Numbered from the stretch's first letter, positions 40,379-50,269 are shown. The stretch is 64,000 nt of DNA from an uncultured Pelagibacteraceae bacterium (GCA_902577525.1 CACGZG010000004.1:46775-110774); one strand, 5' to 3'. Made by a program: numbers and translations. The notes: generated by a model not told the origin, from the letters alone.

Positions 40379-42532
40379 TTAATCAATACCAAGGTGTTTT
40401 TTTCTTTTTTGAACGTAAGCTCTAATTAAATTATCAAATATTAAAGCTATAAAAGCTACGCAAATACCAAGTGTTAATCCAATACCCGCACCTTTTTTAT
40501 CTGATAATGCTTTTAAAATATATTGACCTAAATCTTCTGTACCTATAAATGCTCCAATAATTACCATAAACAATGCAAATACAATAGTTTGGTTTATACC
40601 AAGCATCATGTGTGGGAATGCCAAAGGAAATTCTATTTTAGTCAATCTTTGAAATTTATTTACGCCAGACATAGTTGCTGCATCATGTAAACCAGCTGGG
40701 ACACTTCGTAATCCCTCAATTGTGTATCTTGTTGCAGGTATTGTCGCATAAACTATTACTGCAATAAGCACTGATGTGTCAGTAATACCAAATAACATCA
40801 TTACTGGAATTAAATATACAAATGATGGGAATGTTTGAAATATATCACAAACACCTAACATAAAATTTGCTGAATGTTTATTTTGAAAACATAATGTTCC
40901 TACCGTAAATCCAATAATACAAGAGACAATTACACCAAAAGTTGCCATATATGCTGTAACTAAAGCTCTATCCCACCATGGACTTAACGCGATAAATAAA
41001 GTTAAAGCACAAACCACCAAAGCAGAACGTATCCCGCCAATTAAATATCCTGCACCAACCACTAAAACTATTGTAGCTATTGCTGGCATCCTTAAATACA
41101 GTGCTCTCATTGGTTGAAGAACCTCTTTAATTAACCAAGTATTGAATGCTTTTATATAAACAAAAAAAGTATCAAAAATCCAATCTACGCCTTTATTCCA
41201 AAAATCTGCAGTTGATATTCCTTTGTTATGTGGAATTTCAAATAAATAATTAAAAGTACCTTTGAATAAGAAAGTTCCAACATAAGAAAGTATTATTCCA
41301 ACAACAAATATAACACCAAAAAATATAAGATTTTTGTTTTTTTGATAGAATGTAAGATTACCAAAATAGTCTGTTTGCTTATTAGCCCATGCTAGAGACA
41401 TCTTGTCTAGTAGAATTGCAATTAAACTAATACACAAGCCTGCCTCTAAAGCTAATCCAATATTCAATTGGTTTAATGCTAATAATAAATTAAAACCTAA
41501 ACCTTTTGCACCAATAAAGGCTGAAATAACTGCCATCGAAAAGCACACCATAATGACTTGATTTACTCCAATTAAAATATCTCGCCTAGCAGTTGGAATT
41601 AATACCTTAAACATTAATTGAAAATTATTGCAGCCACTCATCCTTCCTGCTTCAATAACTTCTGGGGGCACTGCCCTTAAGCCCAATAGAGTTAATAATA
41701 TCATCGGTGGAATTGCTACAACCATTGTAATAATTACAGCAGCATGATCACCCACTCCAAACAAAACTAGTGCTGGAACCAATACTGCATATTGTGGCAT
41801 TGTTTGCATCACAAGCAATATTGGATATAAAGCTTTCTCTACACGTTTACTTTTAAAGGCTGCTATTCCTAAACCTAAACCAAAAATAAAGGATAATGGA
41901 GCAGCAACCAATATGAAAGATAAAGTTTGCATAGAAGGCTTCCATTGACCAAATACAGAAATGTAAACCATTGTAAGCCCAGCAAACAAGGCTAGACCTT
42001 TGCCACTTAGCTTATAAGAAAGTAATGCTGCACCGGCTGCAACAATAGTCCAAGGTAATCCTGGTAATTCAGCCCAAGGGTTTTTATCTATCCAGTCCCA
42101 ACTAGTAAAAGCAACAATAGTTTCAAGACCACCTAATAAAATCTCTCTTATTAATTCTATTAAAAAAGTCATAAAGGCAGTCAAATTTCTACTAATTTGT
42201 AAAACTATAGGACGACTTTTAAATTCTTGTGTATCTTCATTCCAAACTTCAATTGGCATCCACTCATTCATCAAGAAAAATAAAGAGTCATTAATCCAAA
42301 TTGGTAACCATCCAAGCAATGGAGGTAACCTCCAGAAGACATCAAAAGCATAATATCTAACCTCTTTACCTAAAAATACGTAACTACTTTGATTTGGATC
42401 TTTGACGAATTCTGCTTGACCTCGAATGAATTTATATGTTTCGGGAACTTCGATTGCAAAACATAAGGAAAAAAATACAACTAATAAAAATAACCATTGA
42501 AATGTTTTTGGATATTTCTTTAAGAGTTCCAT
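40379..42532 (-). CDS. tmoV: TMAO/betaine-type ABC transporter permease (double permease domain)
   Basis: 717 aa with two ProW-like modules; symbol rests on tmm/tdm neighbourhood. Confidence 0.82.
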   Translation of the reverse strand: MELLKKYPKTFQWLFLLVVFFSLCFAIEVPETYKFIRGQAEFVKDPNQSSYVFLGKEVRYYAFDVFWRLPPLLGWLPIWINDSLFFLMNEWMPIEVWNEDTQEFKSRPIVLQISRNLTAFMTFLIELIREILLGGLETIVAFTSWDWIDKNPWAELPGLPWTIVAAGAALLSYKLSGKGLALFAGLTMVYISVFGQWKPSMQTLSFILVAAPLSFIFGLGLGIAAFKSKRVEKALYPILLVMQTMPQYAVLVPALVLFGVGDHAAVIITMVVAIPPMILLTLLGLRAVPPEVIEAGRMSGCNNFQLMFKVLIPTARRDILIGVNQVIMVCFSMAVISAFIGAKGLGFNLLLALNQLNIGLALEAGLCISLIAILLDKMSLAWANKQTDYFGNLTFYQKNKNLIFFGVIFVVGIILSYVGTFLFKGTFNYLFEIPHNKGISTADFWNKGVDWIFDTFFVYIKAFNTWLIKEVLQPMRALYLRMPAIATIVLVVGAGYLIGGIRSALVVCALTLFIALSPWWDRALVTAYMATFGVIVSCIIGFTVGTLCFQNKHSANFMLGVCDIFQTFPSFVYLIPVMMLFGITDTSVLIAVIVYATIPATRYTIEGLRSVPAGLHDAATMSGVNKFQRLTKIEFPLAFPHMMLGINQTIVFALFMVIIGAFIGTEDLGQYILKALSDKKGAGIGLTLGICVAFIALIFDNLIRAYVQKRKKHLGID

Positions 42533-42535
42533 AAT

Positions 42536-43564
42536 TTAATTACTATTTTTCCTTGCTCCAAAAACGGTGTTGATTATTTTAGTTGGATTAATAGAGCCAA
42601 TAATTTCATTATTACTATTAACTACAGCGACAGATTTTTCTTGGGTGAGAATTTTTTCAGCAACATTCTCTATTATTTCATCTTTTGAAACTTTTAAATC
42701 ACCAAGGTTGTCTTTAGATTTGTCCATTACATCTTCAATTAATAAGACTTTTTCTCTAGGGACTTCCTCTGTAAACTTCCTTACATATTCCGTAGCTGGG
42801 TTTAAAACTATATTGGCAGGTGTATCTAGCTGTTCAATTATCCCATCTTTCATAATTGCAATCCGGTCAGCAAGTTTTAAGGCCTCATCAAAATCGTGTG
42901 TGATAAACATAATTGTTTTTTGTAACTTGTCTTGAAGTCTCAAAAACTCATCTTGCATTTCTTTTCTAATTAATGGATCCAAAGCTGAGAAAGGCTCATC
43001 CAAAAACCAAATATCAGGCTCAACAGCTAAAGATCTTGCGATACCTACTCTTTGTTGCTGTCCTCCAGAAAGTTCTCTTGGAAAATAGTTTTCTCTGCCA
43101 TCTAGACCGACTAGTTTAACCATATTCATTGCTTTACTAATGCTTTCTTCAGTTTTCACCCCTTTAATTTGAAGTGGAAAAGCAATATTTTCAACGACAG
43201 TTTTGTGTGGGAGTAAAGCAAAGCTTTGAAAAACCATTCCCATTTTATTTCTTCTTAGATCTATGAGGTCTTTGTTGTTTAACTTTAATAAATCTTGACC
43301 TTCTATAAAAATTTTTCCACCTGTTGCGTCTGTTAATCTTGAGATACACCTTAATAAAGTTGACTTTCCTGAACCAGATAAACCCATAACAACTAACATC
43401 TCTCCTTTTGAAACTTCAAAAGAAGCATTGTTCACACCAACGATACATCCATTTTCTTGAAAAGTTTTTGCATCAACATTGCCATTAGACTCTTGTAGCA
43501 TTTTTTGCGCATTCGCTCCAAAAATTTTATATACGTTTTCACATTTGATTACTGGCTCAGACAT
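42536..43564 (-). CDS. tmoW: TMAO/betaine-type ABC transporter ATP-binding protein
   Basis: GLSGSGKSTLLRCISRLTDAT; LSGGQQQRVGIARSLAVEPDIWFLDEPFSALDPLIR; CBS-like C-terminus. Confidence 0.86.
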   Translation of the reverse strand: MSEPVIKCENVYKIFGANAQKMLQESNGNVDAKTFQENGCIVGVNNASFEVSKGEMLVVMGLSGSGKSTLLRCISRLTDATGGKIFIEGQDLLKLNNKDLIDLRRNKMGMVFQSFALLPHKTVVENIAFPLQIKGVKTEESISKAMNMVKLVGLDGRENYFPRELSGGQQQRVGIARSLAVEPDIWFLDEPFSALDPLIRKEMQDEFLRLQDKLQKTIMFITHDFDEALKLADRIAIMKDGIIEQLDTPANIVLNPATEYVRKFTEEVPREKVLLIEDVMDKSKDNLGDLKVSKDEIIENVAEKILTQEKSVAVVNSNNEIIGSINPTKIINTVFGARKNSN

Positions 43565-43621
43565 AAAATTTAATTAAGTTATATGAAATTCAGATAAAAT
43601 TAAATCTATAATATTGTTACT

Positions 43622-43631
43622 CCCCCCCCCC
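43622..43631. repeat. C10/G10 homopolymer tract upstream of tmoWV
   Basis: CTCCCCCCCCCCTAAAAA: 10 consecutive C on + strand between the 43631-44182 stop codon and tmoW start. Confidence 0.9.
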
Positions 43632-44182
43632 TAAAAATTTTTAATAAAGTAAACTCTAGTATCAATTCCAGTACTTAAAAAACTTAATACTTCTCCACTA
43701 ACACTCACAGACTCGTTTACCCCAACATTATCTCCACTTACAGAAAAACCTGCGAAACACTTATTTTTTTCTTCATCCCATTTTACAAATGTTTCATCAA
43801 TTTTATTTCCATTTATTGTATAAATTTCATGTGCTCTAAAATTAAGAAAATTTGCTCCCATTATTGCGCGTTGAGGAATTAACTTTGTGGCTTTACAAAC
43901 TTGTTCATAAACTTCATCTGTTAACCTGTAATGATCTGTGCCATCAAAAGTTACTAATATTCCTGAAGGAAGTTTAGAAATTAATTCACTTAGTTTCTTT
44001 TCTTTAGCGATCCTCTCTTCTTCAAGTTTCATTTTTCTAACAAGTTCATCACCGCCACCAAACATAATATTCAAAACAGAAAAAGAAAGAAATATGATAA
44101 GAACTATTAACACTAACCCTAAAAATTGTTTTATAGTATCTGGTAAATATTTAATTTTGTCTAAATAATTTTCTTTTGACAT
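43631..44182 (-). CDS. Single-TM hypothetical protein
   Basis: 183 aa; FLGLVLIVLIIFLSFSVLNIMF helix. Confidence 0.55.
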   Translation of the reverse strand: MSKENYLDKIKYLPDTIKQFLGLVLIVLIIFLSFSVLNIMFGGGDELVRKMKLEEERIAKEKKLSELISKLPSGILVTFDGTDHYRLTDEVYEQVCKATKLIPQRAIMGANFLNFRAHEIYTINGNKIDETFVKWDEEKNKCFAGFSVSGDNVGVNESVSVSGEVLSFLSTGIDTRVYFIKNF

Positions 44183-44560
44183 TTATTTTTGTAACTTTCC
44201 ATTTTTCCATAAGCCAGTTTTTTGAGTGCCATCTGACCAAGTAAAAGTTCCTTTTCCATTCATGAATCCTTTTGCCCATTCACCTTCATAAGTTGAACCA
44301 TCAGGAAAGGTCAGAACACCTAGTCCACTCCATTCACTATTTTTGAACTCACCTTTATAAATGTATCCATTGGGCCAAGTTTCAACACCTTGACCGTTTT
44401 TTTTTGTACCCACCCATTCTCCTTCATAAGTAGTTTTATCTGTATAAACCCATTTGCCATAACCATTTTCACAATTTCCTTCTTTACAACCAGTGCTTCG
44501 TGCTAATGCAATTGATGAAATTAATAAACTTAAAATTATGCTGAAGAGATATTTTTTCAT
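44183..44560 (-). CDS. Exported MORN-repeat protein
   Basis: Signal-like N-terminus and tandem YEGEWVGTKKNGQGVETWPNG.YKGEFKNSEWSGLGVLTFPDGSTYEGEWAKGFMNGKGTF. Confidence 0.85.
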   Translation of the reverse strand: MKKYLFSIILSLLISSIALARSTGCKEGNCENGYGKWVYTDKTTYEGEWVGTKKNGQGVETWPNGYIYKGEFKNSEWSGLGVLTFPDGSTYEGEWAKGFMNGKGTFTWSDGTQKTGLWKNGKLQK

Positions 44561-44594
44561 AATAATATTTTACACAAAATTTACTAAAAAAAAA

Positions 44595-45071
44595 TCAGAC
44601 TTTTTGGTCAAGTTTGATACATGAATATATAGAAATATATTTTTCTGTATTTTCGCTTTTTATATTTTTTGTAATTTCGTGGATTAATTCTCCTGTTTTT
44701 CTGGTTATAATACCTGACTCAGAATAATTTTTTTCTCGATCAATTGATTTAAACAAAACTACATCTTTGTTTACAACTTTCACATTTAATTTAGCTGACT
44801 GTGAAAGAAATAAGGATAATCCTTTGATTAAAAGTGTATCAGGTTTTTTTGATGAAATTTTGAATTTATCTAAACTCTTTTCATTTAAATCTTTAGCTAA
44901 AAAAGTTTGAAAATTAAATTCCGAATTTTTAATTATTTTTTTCTCTAAATTACAAATAAACTCTAGATCAATATTTTCATTTATACTCACATCTTTTGCT
45001 AATGTTTGATTAAAAAACAATAAACTAAGGAATATAACTAAAAAATATTTTATCATTTTATTTTGCTTCAA
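44595..45071 (-). CDS. Exported hypothetical protein
   Basis: 158 aa with signal-like N-terminus FLVIFLSLLFFNQTLAKD. Confidence 0.5.
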   Translation of the reverse strand: MKQNKMIKYFLVIFLSLLFFNQTLAKDVSINENIDLEFICNLEKKIIKNSEFNFQTFLAKDLNEKSLDKFKISSKKPDTLLIKGLSLFLSQSAKLNVKVVNKDVVLFKSIDREKNYSESGIITRKTGELIHEITKNIKSENTEKYISIYSCIKLDQKV

Positions 45072-45105
45072 AAAAAAATCTCCCCCAACATTGTTGGGAG
45101 AGATT
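45069..45105 (-). terminator. Rho-independent terminator after tmoX
   Basis: On - strand AATCTCTCCCAAC-AAT-GTTGGGGGAGATT followed by a T-run; 13-position stem with one mismatch. Confidence 0.88.
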
Positions 45106-45128
45106 TAAAGATTAAATAGCTCTTTACC

Positions 45129-46073
45129 TTATTTAGTAAAAGCTTTCCAAACTTTCTCGTTATCTTTCAGCCATTTTTTAGCTGCATCCTCGTGAGTCAT
45201 TTTGTCGATGTCAACTAAAGCTGCCATTGCACCAATTTGACTTGTTGAGAAAGAAAGTTTTTTAAACATTTTAGCTGCATCTGGATGAGTTTTTGGAAAA
45301 TCAGCATTAACTGCTTTCTTCAAATAACCATCTGGAGAACCACATTTTCCATCTCCACCATCTTCTGGTCTGCAACCAGCTGTGTACGGAGGAAAGTCGA
45401 TAAATGTAAAACCAGCACCATCAGTAAAATTAGGTGTCCAGTTAAATATAATTGTTCCTCTTCCCTCTTTTTCAGCTGCTGCTAACTCCGCCCAGAGTGC
45501 ATCAGCACTTCCAGCAAATTTAACCCACCAAAGATCTCCTAAACCTAAAGCGTCAACCCTTTGTGGAATTAAGTCACCATGCCAAGTTTGTGGACCTTCC
45601 AACATTCTTCCTTTTCCGTTTGGAGAGTCAGGTGTTGTAAAGTTTTTTGCACAATCTGGATTTTTTAGAGCTGTCCAATCAGGTAATCCTGGACATAGTC
45701 CTTTTTCAGCAACCCAGTTAGGATAACCCATATCCTCGAGTGTTCTTGCTTCATGGTCACCCCAATCAAGCAATCCACCTTTATCTAATGCGGTTGTGAA
45801 AGATTTACCAAAAGCAGATTCCCATACCTCGTGAGATATAGTTACGTCACCAATTCTAATTGACTCGTAAACTGCCTGTGAGTCAGCATTCACGTATTTA
45901 ACGTTATTACCCATGCTTTCCATTATTCCACCGATAACATAAGCCATTACAATTTGACTTGACCAGTTATGAGTTGGGATAACGATGGGCTTTTTGCTAT
46001 CTGCATTTGATAAACCAGCAAAACTTGCTACCGAGATTACAACTGCAGAAATTAATGATATTATTTTTCGCAT
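45129..46073 (-). CDS. tmoX: TMAO/betaine-type ABC transporter substrate-binding protein
   Basis: KKPIVIPTHNWSSQIVMAYVIGGIMESMGNNVKYVNADSQAVYESIRIGDVTISHEVWE; symbol rests on neighbourhood. Confidence 0.85.
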   Translation of the reverse strand: MRKIISLISAVVISVASFAGLSNADSKKPIVIPTHNWSSQIVMAYVIGGIMESMGNNVKYVNADSQAVYESIRIGDVTISHEVWESAFGKSFTTALDKGGLLDWGDHEARTLEDMGYPNWVAEKGLCPGLPDWTALKNPDCAKNFTTPDSPNGKGRMLEGPQTWHGDLIPQRVDALGLGDLWWVKFAGSADALWAELAAAEKEGRGTIIFNWTPNFTDGAGFTFIDFPPYTAGCRPEDGGDGKCGSPDGYLKKAVNADFPKTHPDAAKMFKKLSFSTSQIGAMAALVDIDKMTHEDAAKKWLKDNEKVWKAFTK

Positions 46074-46173
46074 TTATTCCCCTTTCTTAATATTAAGTAG
46101 CTTTAGTATGTGCTTAAGTAAAATGATAGTCAACTACTAGATATTTATATAATATAACAATAGATTATATAAA

Positions 46174-48513
46174 ATGTCGCAAACTACTTTAGATATTAAA
46201 GAGCCTGGTCTTAATGTGCTACCACCTGGAGTTGAAAGACACGTTGTTAACGCCGGTGGTTTAACTGGTTTACAGATTTTTCCTGATGATGAAATAGAAA
46301 TAATCAATGACGAAGGAAATCAAATCTGTGAAATAATTTGTTTTGATAAAGACGGAAAATCCGAGCTTGGAATTTTAAATCAAAAAGAAAATAGCAAAAA
46401 AAACTTTACTAGAGAAATTCTTAAAAAAAAAGATGAAGGTTCATTAATTACAAATCTCCAATTAAAGAAACGAAATTTAGATATAAATAAATCTAAATCT
46501 TCAATTCTTTTTGACGATAAAACTCCAAGCGGAGAAATAATCAAAATAAAATCAAAAGATAAATGTTATGTTATTTTTTCAGCACCTCAAAATGATATGT
46601 TGGTGAGTGAACAAAATCCATCAAGTGATTTAACAATATTTATTAAAAGAGCTAAAATCGTTAATGATAAAGAATTGTCTATAATTCCTGATCCAGTATT
46701 TGAACCAAATTATGAAAAAAATATTGATAGACTAACGTCTATTTCTTATGAAGTTAAGGAAGGTGATTATGTCCAAATAATTAGCCCAGCGGGAAGACAA
46801 TGTTCAGATTTTGTTGCTTTTGATACAAGAAAGCTAGATAAAGGAATTGAAAAAGGTTTAGACTGGCAAACCACAAGAACTTTCATGGGTAATACTTTTC
46901 CTGGACCAGGTTTATTTTCTAAATTTTACGATACTGATCACGAACCATTAATAGAGGTAATAAGAGATACAGTCGGAAAACATGATACTTTTAACTTGGC
47001 ATGTACCTCAAAATACTACGAGGATGCAGGTTATTTCGGACATCCAAACTGCTCTGACAATTTGACTAATTCTATGAGTAAATATGGGGTTCAAAAACAA
47101 AAAGGTTGGCATGCAATCAATTTATTTTTTAATACCTCAGCTACAGGATTAAATTCAGTAACCTCAGATGAATCATTTGCAAGACCAGGTGATTATGTAA
47201 TGTTTAGAGCCTTAAAAGATTTAACGATAGGAACTACAGCATGTCCAAGTGATATAGATGCATGTAATTCATGGAATCCAACCGATATTTTTGTTAGAAC
47301 ATATGACAAAAAAAAAGAATTTTCAAAATCATTTGCTTTTAGAATGAAAACAGACTCTGAAAAAAAACTTACAAGAAATTCCGGTTTTTATGAAAGGACA
47401 TCAAAACTAACAAGAAATTTTATTGATGCAAGAGGGTTTTGGCTTCCAAATGATTACACAAAACATGGTGTGATAGAAGAATACAATGCGTGTAGAGAAA
47501 ATGCTGTTTTAATTGATTTATCTTCATTAAGAAAATTTGAAATTATTGGACCCGACGCTGAAGAATTGATGAATTATACTTTAACAAGAAACATTAAGAA
47601 ACTCTCAGTTGGTCAAATTGTTTACTCTGCAATGTGTTATGAAAATGGAATGATGTTCGATGATGGTACTTTATTTAAATTGAGTGAAACTGGTTTTAGA
47701 TGGATTTGTGGAGATGAATATGCGGGTGAGTGGCTTAAAGAAGTTGCTCAAAAGAAAAAATTTAAAGTAAATATAAAAAACTCAACAGACCAAATTAGTA
47801 ACGTTTCTATTCAAGGTCCAAAAAGTCGAGAAATTTTAAAAAAAATGATTTTTACACCTCCTACTCAACCTTCAATAGACGAACTCGAGTGGTTTAGATT
47901 TACGATATGTAGAGTCGAAGAGCTTCAAGGTATACCATTAATTATTTCTAGAACTGGTTATACCGGTGAACTTGGTTATGAAATATGGTGTCATCCAAAA
48001 GATGCTCCAAAAGTATGGGATAAACTTATGGAGTTTGGTAAAAAAGATAATCTAATTCCTGCTGGTTTTGCTGCTTTAGACAAGCTGAGAATTGAAGCTG
48101 GCTTAATATTGTTTGGAAATGAATTTGATGGTCAACAGGATCCTTTTGAAGCTGGGATTGGTTTTGCGGTGCCGCTTAAATCTAAGGAGGAGGATTTTAT
48201 CGGCAAAAGTATTTTGAAAGAAAGAAAAGCAAATCCACAAAAAAAACTCGTTGGTCTTGAGCTGATTGGTAAAGAACCGACAGCTCATGGTGATTGTGTC
48301 CACGTTGGAAGATCCCAAGTGGGTGTAATTACGAGTGGTTGTTTATCCACTACTCTTAATAAAAATATAGCTTTATGTAGAATTGATAATCAATATTCTG
48401 AAATAGGTACAGAAGTTGAGGTTGGTAAAATTGATGGACATCAAAAAAGAATTTCTGCCAAGGTAGTTGCTTTTCCACACTTTGATCCTAAGAAAACTAG
48501 AGTTAGATCTTAA
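46174..48513 (+). CDS. tdm: TMAO demethylase (DUF1989 plus GcvT fusion)
   Basis: N-terminal DUF1989-like part with TACPSDIDACNSWNPTDI; C-terminal GcvT part ISRTGYTGELGYEIW; next to tmm. Confidence 0.9.
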   Translation: MSQTTLDIKEPGLNVLPPGVERHVVNAGGLTGLQIFPDDEIEIINDEGNQICEIICFDKDGKSELGILNQKENSKKNFTREILKKKDEGSLITNLQLKKRNLDINKSKSSILFDDKTPSGEIIKIKSKDKCYVIFSAPQNDMLVSEQNPSSDLTIFIKRAKIVNDKELSIIPDPVFEPNYEKNIDRLTSISYEVKEGDYVQIISPAGRQCSDFVAFDTRKLDKGIEKGLDWQTTRTFMGNTFPGPGLFSKFYDTDHEPLIEVIRDTVGKHDTFNLACTSKYYEDAGYFGHPNCSDNLTNSMSKYGVQKQKGWHAINLFFNTSATGLNSVTSDESFARPGDYVMFRALKDLTIGTTACPSDIDACNSWNPTDIFVRTYDKKKEFSKSFAFRMKTDSEKKLTRNSGFYERTSKLTRNFIDARGFWLPNDYTKHGVIEEYNACRENAVLIDLSSLRKFEIIGPDAEELMNYTLTRNIKKLSVGQIVYSAMCYENGMMFDDGTLFKLSETGFRWICGDEYAGEWLKEVAQKKKFKVNIKNSTDQISNVSIQGPKSREILKKMIFTPPTQPSIDELEWFRFTICRVEELQGIPLIISRTGYTGELGYEIWCHPKDAPKVWDKLMEFGKKDNLIPAGFAALDKLRIEAGLILFGNEFDGQQDPFEAGIGFAVPLKSKEEDFIGKSILKERKANPQKKLVGLELIGKEPTAHGDCVHVGRSQVGVITSGCLSTTLNKNIALCRIDNQYSEIGTEVEVGKIDGHQKRISAKVVAFPHFDPKKTRVRS

Positions 48514-48863
48514 TGCCAAAAACAGCAAAAGATTTATTAGAATTTTGGGAAGATCAGATGAAACTTTCCCACATGTCTAGTAATTATTTTTTTAGAAAAT
48601 CTCCTTCTCATTATCATATGATGCTTTTAGTAATGCATGCATACAAATATAAAGAGGATTTAACAGTTGAGGAATTGAAGACAAAACTATTTAAAACCTC
48701 ACGTCCTAAATCAGCTTTAATGATAAATGAAGCATGTGAAAAAGGTTTTTTTTTCTTAGAAAAAACCTCAGGAGATCAACGAAAAAAACACATAAAACCA
48801 AGTGCGTCTTTTATTGAAGAATTCAATAAATACATTGAAACGCTTAAACATTTAAGTTTTTGA
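48513..48863 (+). CDS. MarR-like small winged-helix regulator (putative)
   Basis: 116 aa; SHYHMMLLVMHAYKYKEDLTVEELKTKLFKTSRPKSALMINEACEKGFFFLEKTSGDQRKKHIKPSA. Confidence 0.55.
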   Translation: MPKTAKDLLEFWEDQMKLSHMSSNYFFRKSPSHYHMMLLVMHAYKYKEDLTVEELKTKLFKTSRPKSALMINEACEKGFFFLEKTSGDQRKKHIKPSASFIEEFNKYIETLKHLSF

Positions 48864-48922
48864 AGCTTAATAATTTTTACTTATATTTTTTATATATATA
48901 AAAAATTATATATTTACGTCGC

Positions 48923-50269
48923 ATGAAAAATAAAGATATGAGTATGTCATTACCGACAAAAGCAAAAGTAGTAATAATCGGTGGAGGTATCCACGGTTTA
49001 AGCACTGCTTGGAAATTATCAGAAACTTATAAAAATCCTGGAGACATTGTAGTTTTAGAAAAAAAAGACACAGCAGCTGGGGCAAGTGGAATAGCTTGTG
49101 GAGTTGTAAGAAATAATTATTTTCAACCAGCAATGAGAGAATTAATGGCTCACTCGGTCTCAGTTTGGGAGAGTGACCCAAAAGCATTTAAATATAATCC
49201 AGTTGGTTATTTACAAATATCACCTGAAGTAATGCATGAGGATGTTGCTAGTATTTATAAGCAACAAAAAGCGATTGGATATGAGTCTACATTTATAGAG
49301 GGTGAAAAAGATTGTATGAATTACATGAAGGGTATTTTTGATGATTGGCAAGCTCAAGGAATAACTTCAATTCTTCATGAAAAAAAGGGTGGATATGCTT
49401 TTAATAAAGATTCAATTAAAGCGCTTGAAAAGAAATCTACATCAAATGGTGTTCAAGTTATGAAAGGAGTAAAAGTTACAGGCTTTAAAAGAGGAAGTAA
49501 TAGTAAAGCAGTAACAGGAGTAGAAACTGATAAAGGTACAATTGACTGTGAACAAGTGGTCATTGGTGCTGGTCCATGGGCAAGGGATTTCTGGAATATG
49601 TTAGAGTTACCTAAAACTGCAAATATAAAAGGTAAAGATGGAAAAATGCATGTCACTGATATGTGGACATACTGGATGTTACAAGAGGGTGTTATTGGAG
49701 TTGAACCAGATTTTTTAAAAACAAATGATGGAAAACAGCCACCAGTGGTTCACGTTGACTCAACAGCTCCGTTATATTCAGATAAAACAAAAAAATTAAT
49801 TACAGATAAGATTTGGGGAATTTATTATAAACCGGATATTGAGGGTCTTGGTGTTCAAGGTGGAACATCACCTTATATTGTTAAAAAACATTTCGATAAA
49901 GTGAATGTTGATCCATATGGAATTGAGTCTCCAGAGTATCAGACTACAGATGCATTTAGTGAAATGTGGTGTTCAGCATTAGCACATTGTCAAAAAAGAT
50001 TTGAAGGAAAATCTGATTTATATAGAAAAGGTCCTTCAGGAGGACTTGGATGCATGACACCAGATTCTTTTCCAATCTTCGATAGATTTTTTGAAAATGT
50101 TTATATGATCGCAGATGCTAATCATGGATATAAAATGATTGGTGTTGGAGAACTTGTTGCTAAAGAAATTCTTGGTACTGAAAGTGATTTATTAAAACCA
50201 TTTAGATTCAACCGTTACGAGAAGGGAGAACTTCACCCTACTTCGAACAGTCCGTTTCCTTGGAGCTAA
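48923..50269 (+). CDS. SoxB/DMGDH-like FAD-dependent oxidoreductase
   Basis: AKVVIIGGGIHGLSTAWKLSETYKNPGDIVVLEKKDTAAGASGIACGVVRNNYFQPAM. Confidence 0.85.
   Translation: MKNKDMSMSLPTKAKVVIIGGGIHGLSTAWKLSETYKNPGDIVVLEKKDTAAGASGIACGVVRNNYFQPAMRELMAHSVSVWESDPKAFKYNPVGYLQISPEVMHEDVASIYKQQKAIGYESTFIEGEKDCMNYMKGIFDDWQAQGITSILHEKKGGYAFNKDSIKALEKKSTSNGVQVMKGVKVTGFKRGSNSKAVTGVETDKGTIDCEQVVIGAGPWARDFWNMLELPKTANIKGKDGKMHVTDMWTYWMLQEGVIGVEPDFLKTNDGKQPPVVHVDSTAPLYSDKTKKLITDKIWGIYYKPDIEGLGVQGGTSPYIVKKHFDKVNVDPYGIESPEYQTTDAFSEMWCSALAHCQKRFEGKSDLYRKGPSGGLGCMTPDSFPIFDRFFENVYMIADANHGYKMIGVGELVAKEILGTESDLLKPFRFNRYEKGELHPTSNSPFPWS

Noticed and set aside
45382-45726. 114-aa + strand ORF inside tmoX
   Set aside because: Antisense to confident substrate-binding protein; no motif.
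48884-48908. TTTTTTATATATATAAAAAA palindrome upstream of the SoxB-like gene
   Set aside because: A/T-only palindrome in an A/T-rich intergenic region; could be a weak terminator or chance, no further support.
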